DNA of 12,913 nucleotides, taken from contig CAKTZW010000020.1 of assembly GCA_934636065.1 (NCBI GenBank), positions 1 to 12,913 on the forward strand. Reading direction: 5' to 3'. The notes beneath the pieces are model-generated. The model was not told the DNA's origin and ran no database searches. It saw nothing but the letters and a program-made list of their open reading frames with translations. Source of the stretch: an uncultured Labedella sp. (GTDB lineage: Bacteria > Actinomycetota > Actinomycetes > Actinomycetales > Microbacteriaceae). Both the position numbers and the translations under genes were made by a program. Below, piece by piece: positions 6,466 to 11,957 of the stretch; position 1 is the first letter of the stretch; each line of letters opens with the position of its first letter.

Positions 6466-7979
6466 ACCGCACTCCCACCCGGAGCCGCGACCGCCCGAAG
6501 GGTCCGCCACAGGATATGGATGTCCCCCACGAGCGACCAGTTCTCGACGTAGTAGAGATCGAGTCGAATCGCGTCCTCCCACGACAACTCGGATCGACCA
6601 CTGACCTGCCAGAGCCCGCTCATGCCGGGCTTGATGAGAAGCCGGCGGTACGCCACGTTGTCGTACAGAGCGACCTCGGCCTCGCGCTGCGGCCTCGGAC
6701 CGACGAGGCTCATCTCCCCGCGGAGCACGTTGATGAGCTGCGGGAACTCGTCGATCGAATACTTGCGCAGCACCTTGCCGATGCGGGTGAGCCGCGGGTC
6801 GTCCTTCACCTTGAACAACGGCTTGTCCTCGGTTCCCTGGACGGCCAGCAATTCCCGCAGCTCAGCGTCGGCATTCTCCCGCATCGACCGGAACTTCAGC
6901 ATCTCGAACGGCTCGCCGTCGAGGCCGACGCGCTCCTGGCGATACAGCACGGGGCCGCGACTCGTGAGCTTCACGGCGAGCGCCACCAGGAGCAGCGGGA
7001 CGCTCAACAGGAGGAGTCCAACGGCTGAGCCGATGACGTCCAGCCCGCGTTTCCCATACTTCTTCCAGCCCTCGCTACGTGGGGTCTCCACGTGGATGAG
7101 CGGGAGCCCGGCGACCGGCCGGGTGTGGATGCGGGGGCCGCCGACATCGGTGAGGCTCGGAGCGAGCACGAGGTGGTGGACGCCCGGAACGAGCTGCCAG
7201 CTGAGCTCGCGGAGCTCCTCGGCTGTCAGCGCGTCGCTGCTGGTCACCACCACCGTGTCGGCGCCGAACGAGTCGAGTGCCTCGACGACCGAGGCCGACT
7301 CCTCCGAGGTCCGGACCGGCACGTCGTCGATGGCCGCGCCGGCCGGGATGCCCTTCACCCACGCACCGACGACGCGGTAGCCGGCGCTCGTGTCGCGAGA
7401 GAGCTGAGCGGCGATATGCCGGACGCTCTGTTCCGAGCCGATGAGGAGCACGTTCGACGCGAAGCGACCCTGCTCGCGCTCGACGGCGAGCCATTGCCGC
7501 CACGCCCAGCGGAAGAAGAGGAGGACGAGGATCCCGACGGGGAACGCGAGCAGGATGTACCCGCGTGCGAGGTCGATCTTGAAGATGAACGCGACGATCG
7601 CCACGAGTCCGAAGAGTCGTCCGGACGTGTCGGCGACGAGCTTGTACTCCGAGGAGCCCTGACCGACGACGCGGTAGTTACGGGTGCCGCCGAGCCGCAG
7701 CGCGAGCACCCACGCCAGCACGAGGACCACCGAGATGATGGTGTAGTTGACGGCGAGCGGGGGCTCTCCCGGCTGTCGGATCGACGAGGTGTCACCGTCG
7801 TTGCCCAGCCACAAGAACTGCACACCGAAGACCACCCAGACGAGCGCCGCGAAGTCGGTGACCCCGAGGCGGCGCGCGTAGGACTGGCGCCAGTCGCGTT
7901 GGCGCTTGGCCGTGCTGTGCGACGGAATATCGGCTGACGGCGATGGCAGCGCGTTCCCGACTTCGACGTTCGTGTCCAC
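6462..7979 (-). CDS. Polyprenyl-phosphate sugar-1-phosphate transferase (WbaP/WcaJ/CpsE class)
   Basis: This is the initiating enzyme: it moves a hexose-1-phosphate from a UDP-sugar to undecaprenyl phosphate at the cytoplasmic membrane. Length 505 fits the large, five-helix class. Four N-terminal membrane segments (about 43-60, 79-96, 121-137, 140-158) are followed by a nucleotide-binding-like soluble domain (175-290, VLLIGSEQS). Then comes the catalytic domain with KRGLDVIGS (310-318) leading into a membrane re-entrant helix (315-337), LKFRSM (361-366), DDPRLTRIGKVLRKYSIDE (393-411), FPQLINVLRGEMSLVGPRP (412-430), KPGMSGLWQVSGRS (450-463) and the D-x-x-Y-x-x-x-W-S block (474-482). The start is GTG at 7979 with AGAGGGG eight bases upstream. 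The stop overlaps the polymerase start, so both are coupled. The acceptor is well predicted; glucose versus galactose or another donor cannot be told. Confidence 0.95.
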   Translation of the reverse strand: MDTNVEVGNALPSPSADIPSHSTAKRQRDWRQSYARRLGVTDFAALVWVVFGVQFLWLGNDGDTSSIRQPGEPPLAVNYTIISVVLVLAWVLALRLGGTRNYRVVGQGSSEYKLVADTSGRLFGLVAIVAFIFKIDLARGYILLAFPVGILVLLFFRWAWRQWLAVEREQGRFASNVLLIGSEQSVRHIAAQLSRDTSAGYRVVGAWVKGIPAGAAIDDVPVRTSEESASVVEALDSFGADTVVVTSSDALTAEELRELSWQLVPGVHHLVLAPSLTDVGGPRIHTRPVAGLPLIHVETPRSEGWKKYGKRGLDVIGSAVGLLLLSVPLLLVALAVKLTSRGPVLYRQERVGLDGEPFEMLKFRSMRENADAELRELLAVQGTEDKPLFKVKDDPRLTRIGKVLRKYSIDEFPQLINVLRGEMSLVGPRPQREAEVALYDNVAYRRLLIKPGMSGLWQVSGRSELSWEDAIRLDLYYVENWSLVGDIHILWRTLRAVAAPGGSAV

Positions 7980-8000
7980 TGCGGGACCCCTCTTGGTTCA

Positions 8001-8026
8001 CCGCGACGACCCTGACATCGTCGCGG
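8001..8026. promoter_or_regulatory. Perfect 9-bp inverted repeat upstream of the sugar transferase
   Basis: The arms CCGCGACGA (8001-8009) and TCGTCGCGG (8018-8026) are exact reverse complements around an 8-base loop. No T-run follows on either strand, so a simple intrinsic terminator is unlikely. The repeat lies between the end of the CPBP protease gene and the sugar transferase start. On the minus strand it begins about seven bases after a TAGGAT -10-like box. It could be an operator at the transcription start, a 5' stem that stabilises the mRNA, or a weak terminator for the protease gene. Confidence 0.55.
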
Positions 8027-8033
8027 CCCTTCA

Positions 8034-8039
8034 ATCCTA
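8034..8039 (-). promoter_or_regulatory. Candidate -10 box for the sugar transferase-polymerase unit
   Basis: Read on the minus strand the sequence is TAGGAT, matching the actinobacterial TANNNT -10 pattern, about 55 bases before the GTG start of the transferase. A convincing -35 is not seen; CTGCCG lies 16 bases further upstream but differs from TTGACA at several positions. The box falls in the only spacer available to drive the leftward pair, which is the main reason to list it. Confidence 0.3.
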
Positions 8040-8069
8040 GGCGGCGGGAGGTTTCCGGCAGGTGACGGT

Positions 8070-8786
8070 TTACCCCAGTCCGAGTGTCGGACGAAGAGGG
8101 GACCTGGGCGTGTTCACGAGCAGCAGGACGACGCCGGTCGCATTGAACGTCGCATGCGCGACGGTCGACGCGACGAGGCCGTTCGCTCGAGCGACGACGC
8201 CGAGACCGAGCCCCGCGACGAACGTGATGACCGCGGAGAGGAGACCGGACCCTGCGATCGCGTGGACGAGCGCGAAAAGAGCCGCCGTCAGTGCGACACC
8301 GACCCAGACGGCCGGCCGGCCGGAACCGAGGCGCTCGATGAGAGCCGGTTGGAGCACTCCACGGAAGAGCCCCTCCTCGACGATCGGGCCGATGAGTATC
8401 GACGCGACGAGAAGACCCACGAGCTCGGCGACACCCGGCGACCCGCCGTCGATGGCGACCTCGCCGCCCGCTAGCCGGCCCGTGCCGACGAGCTCGAGCA
8501 CGAAGGCGGCCGAACGGACGAGGAGTCCCACGAACAGCCCGACGATCACCCCCCACCCCGCGAGCCGGAGATCGAGTGCCCTCCACCACGCCGCCTCCGT
8601 CCCCCGCACCGCCCGGACGCACGACAGGACGATCGCGACGACGAACGGCACCCACACCACGAGGTACGAGAGAGCCGGCCGCGCGTCCGTGGGCACCCAT
8701 CGTGCGGTCGCGAACGGGAGGAGGAGCACCGCGACCAGGAGACCGAGGAGAGGCACGACGAGGCTCCAGTGGCGAGGGGTCGGCAT
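8070..8786 (-). CDS. CPBP-family intramembrane metalloprotease (Abi/CaaX-like)
   Basis: A membrane protein of 238 residues from ATG 8786 (240 from the in-frame GTG 8792; neither has a clear ribosome site). Hydrophobic segments cover about 9-27, 40-57, 77-97, 118-136, 158-176, 184-200 and 206-225. The glutamate protease motifs are complete: VEEGLFRG with EE at 137-138 and R142, FALVH with H175, and HATFN with H211 and N215. Members cleave membrane-embedded or prenylated substrates in other systems; in bacteria many roles are unknown, including bacteriocin self-immunity and processing of regulators. It stands as a single leftward gene between the transferase-polymerase pair and the divergent kinase operon, so a role in this polysaccharide pathway is only suggested by position. 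It may equally be a bystander. Codon usage matches the kinase operon rather than the lower-GC cassette. Confidence 0.9.
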   Translation of the reverse strand: MPTPRHWSLVVPLLGLLVAVLLLPFATARWVPTDARPALSYLVVWVPFVVAIVLSCVRAVRGTEAAWWRALDLRLAGWGVIVGLFVGLLVRSAAFVLELVGTGRLAGGEVAIDGGSPGVAELVGLLVASILIGPIVEEGLFRGVLQPALIERLGSGRPAVWVGVALTAALFALVHAIAGSGLLSAVITFVAGLGLGVVARANGLVASTVAHATFNATGVVLLLVNTPRSPLRPTLGLG

Positions 8787-8858
8787 GACCACACGGTACC
8801 CGCACGCGCGGAACGCGAAGCGAACACCGTCCGGATGTATGCGACCATGATGCGGAGG

Positions 8859-8876
8859 CGACCGGTCGGCGCCGAC
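8859..8876. repeat. Two overlapping perfect palindromes upstream of the tyrosine kinase gene
   Basis: CGACCGGTCG (8859-8868) is a 10-bp palindrome and GTCGGCGCCGAC (8865-8876) a 12-bp palindrome; they share four bases. They sit 23-40 bases before the kinase GTG start, just upstream of its ribosome site (AGGGAAGG, 8883-8890), in the 112-base spacer shared with the divergent CPBP gene. A dimeric repressor site is possible. Short GC-rich palindromes are not rare in DNA of this composition, so the claim is weak. Confidence 0.35.
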
Positions 8877-8898
8877 GGACAGAGGGAAGGCCGCCAGC

Positions 8899-10314
8899 GT
8901 GGAGTTGCGCGACTACATTCGGATCCTCCGCAAGAACTGGATCCTGATCACGGCGTTGACGCTGCTCGGGATCGCCGCAGCGGCGACGTACTCGCTGCTG
9001 CAGACGCCCCAGTACAGCGCGACCAGCAAGGTCTTCGTGTCGACCCAGTCCGGCGGCACCGTCTCCGACCTCGCGCAAGGCAACACCTTCACGACCCAGC
9101 GTGTGCAGACCTATGCCGACCTCGTGTCGACCCCCGCAGTCCTGCTGCCCGTCATCGGGGAGCTCGGCCTCGACGCCGATGCGGGCGTTCTCAGCCGGGC
9201 GATCACGTCCTCCGCCCCGGAGAGCACGTCGCTCATCGAGATCACCGTGATGAACGCCGACCCCGTGCTCGCGTCCGAGATCGCGAACGCCGCCTCCGAG
9301 AGTCTCACGAGCGTCGTCGACAACCTCGAACGCCCTCTGGAGGAAGGCGCGGTGTCGCCGGTGAAGCTGACGCTCGTCCAGCAGGCCACCGTGCCGGGCA
9401 CCCCGGTGAGCCCGAACGTCCCGGTCAACCTCGTGCTCGGTCTCCTCGTCGGACTCGCGCTCGGGCTCGGGCTCGCCGTGCTCCGAGACGTCCTGGACAA
9501 CCGCATCCGCACGGAGCGGGACGTGAAGAGCGTCACCGAGGCCGCCATCGTCGGTGGCATCGCGTTCGACCCGAAGGCCGGCGCGCGTCCCCTCATCGTG
9601 CAGGACGATCCCCGCAGTCCGCGGGCGGAGTCCTTCCGGAGCCTCCGCACCAACCTGCAGTTCCTCGGTGCGGGCCGGAGCAGCCACAGCTTCGTCGTCA
9701 CGTCGTCGATCGAGTCCGAGGGCAAGAGCACGACGGCGGCCAACCTCTCGATCGCCCTCGCGGCCGCGGGCTCCCGCGTCGTCCTCGTCGACGCCGACCT
9801 GCGCCGGCCGAAGGTCGCCGACTACATGGGCATCGAGGGCGCCGTCGGCATCACCGATGTCCTCATCGGACGTGCCGAGTTGCCGGACGTCCTGCAGCCG
9901 TGGGGCCGATCCACCGTCACGGTGCTCCCGGCGGGCCGTATCCCGCCGAACCCGAGCGAACTTCTCGGGTCGCCGGCCATGGAGGCGCTCGTCGAGGCGC
10001 TCGCCGCCGAGTTCGACCACGTCATCTACGACGCTCCCCCTCTGCTGCCGGTCACCGACAGCGCCATCCTCGGAAAGCTCGTCGGTGGCGCGTTGGTCGT
10101 TGTCGCTGCCGGCCGCACGACCAAGCACCAGCTCGAGGGGGCGGTCACGACACTCGAGCACGTCGGCGCCCCGGTCTCCGGGATCATCCTCACCATGCTC
10201 CCCACCTCCGGCCCGGACGCGTACGGCTACGGACGATACGGATACGGCTACGGATACGGCCTGGACGACGACTCCGCCCTCAAGGAGCCGGTCCGCTCGA
10301 ACCCGACGCCGTGA
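8899..10314 (+). CDS. Wzc/CapAB-type chain-length regulator with bacterial tyrosine kinase domain
   Basis: A single 471-residue chain joins a Wzz-type membrane domain and a BY-kinase. It controls polymer length and export by cycles of oligomerisation and autophosphorylation on tyrosines. A first membrane helix (about 16-35, after the typical start MELRDYIRILRKNW) and a second (about 174-196) bracket the extracytoplasmic Wzz region. Walker A is SEGKST (273-278), Walker A' is VVLVDADLRRP (294-304), and Walker B is VIYDAPP (375-381). The tail carries six tyrosines in a Tyr-Gly repeat (442-454) followed by an acidic patch, a plausible autophosphorylation cluster. The start is GTG at 8899 with AGGGAAGG before it. 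The gene leads an operon with its likely cognate phosphatase 46 bases downstream. Fused kinase and membrane domains are usual in Gram-negative bacteria and also known in actinobacteria, while Firmicutes split them. Confidence 0.95.
   Translation: MELRDYIRILRKNWILITALTLLGIAAAATYSLLQTPQYSATSKVFVSTQSGGTVSDLAQGNTFTTQRVQTYADLVSTPAVLLPVIGELGLDADAGVLSRAITSSAPESTSLIEITVMNADPVLASEIANAASESLTSVVDNLERPLEEGAVSPVKLTLVQQATVPGTPVSPNVPVNLVLGLLVGLALGLGLAVLRDVLDNRIRTERDVKSVTEAAIVGGIAFDPKAGARPLIVQDDPRSPRAESFRSLRTNLQFLGAGRSSHSFVVTSSIESEGKSTTAANLSIALAAAGSRVVLVDADLRRPKVADYMGIEGAVGITDVLIGRAELPDVLQPWGRSTVTVLPAGRIPPNPSELLGSPAMEALVEALAAEFDHVIYDAPPLLPVTDSAILGKLVGGALVVVAAGRTTKHQLEGAVTTLEHVGAPVSGIILTMLPTSGPDAYGYGRYGYGYGYGLDDDSALKEPVRSNPTP
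10222..10260 (+). repeat. In-frame TACGGN hexamer repeat encoding a Tyr-Gly tail
   Basis: Six TAC-GGN units, interrupted once by a CGA codon at 10234-10236, encode Tyr-Gly pairs near the kinase C-terminus. Third bases of the glycine codons alternate between C and A, so the array is not a perfect DNA repeat, which hints at selection on the protein. Such arrays can vary in copy number by slippage, changing the number of phosphorylatable tyrosines. Confidence 0.8.
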
Positions 10315-10316
10315 CC

Positions 10317-10340
10317 GCGGGGGTGACGGGCCCGTCCCGC
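10317..10340 (+). repeat. GC-rich inverted repeat between kinase and phosphatase genes
   Basis: The 46-base gap holds an outer stem GCGGG/CCCGC (10317-10321 with 10336-10340) that encloses part of a 12-bp perfect palindrome, GACGGGCCCGTC (10325-10336). The two pairings are mutually exclusive at the right end. No T-run follows, so full termination is unlikely; attenuation or mRNA processing between the two genes is possible. Confidence 0.3.
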
Positions 10341-10360
10341 TCGCAGATACCGGAAGCTCC

Positions 10361-10993
10361 ATGACCACCACCTTCGAGATCCTCACCGTGTGCACGGGCA
10401 ACGTCTGCCGCTCGCCGCTCGCCGAGCAGATCCTGCGCGCGCGACTGGGCGAACTCCCTCGCGTGTCGGTGGCGAGCGCGGGCGTCTACTCACTGGCGGG
10501 ACGACCCATGACGCCCGAGGCCGCGACCCTGTCCGTCGAGTTCGGCGGGCTCGGGTCCGAGCACCACGTCGCGCGCGATCTCACCCCGATGCTCGTCGAG
10601 TCGGCCGGGCTCGTGTTCGCGATGTCGCGCGAACACCGGCGCTCCATCGTGGAGCTGCGTCCCCGCGCGAGCCGGACCACCTTCACCTTGCGGGAGTTCG
10701 CTCGGCTGAGTCAGGACATCTCCGACGACGAGTTGTCGGGCGTGGCGGCCCTGCCCCTCGACGCGGTGGCCGAGCGCCTCGCGGAGCTGGTCCACTCGGT
10801 GGCGGCCCGGCGGGGTCTCGTCGAGCGGCCCACCGACCCCCTCGACGACGACATCGTCGATCCCTACCGTCGCGGCGACACCGTCTATCGCGAGTCGGCC
10901 GCTCAGCTCGTGCCCGCCGCGGAGACGGCGGCCCGTGTCCTCCGCCGCGCGACCACGATCGTGACGAGCGCCACGCCCGAGGGGAGCCGTTGA
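10361..10993 (+). CDS. Low-molecular-weight protein tyrosine phosphatase (Wzb/Etp-like)
   Basis: A cytoplasmic phosphatase of 210 residues, expected to remove phosphate from the tyrosine-rich tail of the kinase encoded just upstream. The P-loop VCTGNVCRS (10-18) gives the C-x5-R-S signature with nucleophile C11 and R17. The general-acid aspartate is D167 in VDPYRRG (166-172). SAGVYSLAGRPM (45-56) is the usual second conserved block. The protein is longer than the 140-160 residues of enteric Wzb; the extra length lies between about 105 and 165, with a charged helical stretch, as in other actinobacterial members. The start is ATG at 10361 with GGAAG eight bases before it; the open frame upstream of this point is antisense-like shadow over the kinase gene. 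One base separates its stop from the next start, so it is co-translated with the Asp-box gene. Confidence 0.93.
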   Translation: MTTTFEILTVCTGNVCRSPLAEQILRARLGELPRVSVASAGVYSLAGRPMTPEAATLSVEFGGLGSEHHVARDLTPMLVESAGLVFAMSREHRRSIVELRPRASRTTFTLREFARLSQDISDDELSGVAALPLDAVAERLAELVHSVAARRGLVERPTDPLDDDIVDPYRRGDTVYRESAAQLVPAAETAARVLRRATTIVTSATPEGSR

Positions 10994-10994
10994 C

Positions 10995-11957
10995 GTGGCT
11001 AAGCCCCGTCGCTTCTCGGGAGCGCGCGAGTCACGCCGGTCGTGGTGGCTGATCGCGGGGCTCATCGCCTTCGTCGTCGTCGACGTGCTCCTCGTCGTGC
11101 TCGCGCTGCGGTCCACCGCCCCCTCCCCGACGAAGGACGGCACGCCGGAAAGCCTGCCGCTCGGTCCGACCACGAGCGCGCCCTCCCCGCGCGATACCGC
11201 CGACCCTGAGGACAGAATCGTGGCGGTCGCGCCGACGCGCCTCCTCGCAGCCCTCGACGCATCGACGGCATGGCGCGCCACCACGGGCGCGTGTCCCGAC
11301 GCGGAAGCGGAGCCGGAGCTCACCACCGACGGCGGCGCCTCCTGGAAGACCACCGACATCACCGGCGCCACGGACGTCCGCGCCCTGCAGCGCATGATCG
11401 TCTCGAGTGCCGAAACGGCGTCCTTCATCGGCTTGACCGGTGGTGACTGCACACCGCAATATGTGCGCACCTTCGTCGCGGGCGACGACTTCGCCGAGTA
11501 CCCGGATCAGCTCGCCACCAGCTGGTACGTCGCACCGGCCGGTGCGTCCACGACGCACACACCCGCGGGCGACGCGGACGCTCCGTGCCCGTCGGCGGTC
11601 GCGCTCGCACCGCTCACCGTCGAGCGCGCCGCCGTGCTGTGCGCCGATACCTCGCTTCACGTGACAGACGACACCGGCTCGACGTGGAGTCCGCTCACCG
11701 AGGCGATCGGTGCGATCGCGCTGACCGAAACGGCGGACGGCTATCTGGTCGCCGCCGCGGGACGCGACGACTGTGAGGGGGTCCAGCTGTCGATCGTCGA
11801 CGCGACCGGCAGCCGATCCGACATAGGCTGCGTGGAGAGCCCGCTCCCGGCCGCCGAGCTCGCGGCCTCCATCGCGATCGACTGGACGCCCGAGTCCGTC
11901 TGGTTGTGGCTCGACGAGCGACTCCTCATCTCGACCGACGGGGGAACCACCTGGTGA
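10995..11957 (+). CDS. Membrane-anchored extracytoplasmic protein with Asp-box (BNR-like) motifs
   Basis: A 320-residue protein of unknown function. A basic N-terminus (RRFSGARESRR, 5-15) and one membrane helix (17-38) indicate an N-in, C-out anchor, followed by a Pro/Thr/Ser-rich linker (40-72). The outer domain has three Asp-box motifs S/T-x-D-x-G-x-T/S-W: TTDGGASW (110-117), TDDTGSTW (224-231) and STDGGTTW (313-320). These turns are known from sialidases, Vps10 and photosystem II factor Ycf48 beta-propellers. Six cysteines (100, 152, 198, 216, 260, 279) could form outer disulfides. No sialidase catalytic arginines could be assigned, so it is more likely a scaffold or binding propeller than an enzyme. 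The last residue is the tryptophan of the third box. The start is GTG one base after the phosphatase stop; its own stop overlaps the next start as GTGA. Confidence 0.72.
   Translation: MAKPRRFSGARESRRSWWLIAGLIAFVVVDVLLVVLALRSTAPSPTKDGTPESLPLGPTTSAPSPRDTADPEDRIVAVAPTRLLAALDASTAWRATTGACPDAEAEPELTTDGGASWKTTDITGATDVRALQRMIVSSAETASFIGLTGGDCTPQYVRTFVAGDDFAEYPDQLATSWYVAPAGASTTHTPAGDADAPCPSAVALAPLTVERAAVLCADTSLHVTDDTGSTWSPLTEAIGAIALTETADGYLVAAAGRDDCEGVQLSIVDATGSRSDIGCVESPLPAAELAASIAIDWTPESVWLWLDERLLISTDGGTTW

Noticed and set aside
6466..6582. Longer N-terminus for the polymerase
   Set aside because: The extra 39 codons lie inside the sugar transferase catalytic domain and are hydrophilic. The GTG at 6465 has a ribosome site and a four-base coupled overlap.
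5321..6601. Second long minus-strand frame over the polymerase
   Set aside because: Arg/Ser/Gly-rich translation with no hydrophobic pattern, whereas the overlapping frame gives an ordered multi-helix membrane protein.
10317..10340. Intrinsic terminator between kinase and phosphatase
   Set aside because: The hairpin lacks a T-run and the two genes are functional partners in the same operon; listed only as an inverted repeat.
9554..10360. In-frame upstream extension of the tyrosine phosphatase
   Set aside because: The extension overlaps the kinase gene and is Ser/Arg low-complexity. The P-loop lies at residues 10-18 from the ATG at 10361, the normal place for this family, and a ribosome site precedes that ATG.
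8769..10364. 531-codon plus-strand open frame over the kinase gene
   Set aside because: Shifted one base from the kinase frame, Arg/Pro/His rich, without domains; a shadow frame.
7792..10401. Very long open frame (869 codons) on the minus strand across the kinase, protease and transferase genes
   Set aside because: It runs antisense to the kinase, whose Walker motifs are clear, and crosses the protease and transferase genes in another frame. Its translation is Arg/Gly/Asp rich and repetitive, as expected from a high-GC shadow frame.
10995..11957. Sialidase enzyme call for the Asp-box protein
   Set aside because: Asp boxes alone do not show catalysis. I could not place the arginine triad, tyrosine/glutamate pair or the RIP motif of sialidases.
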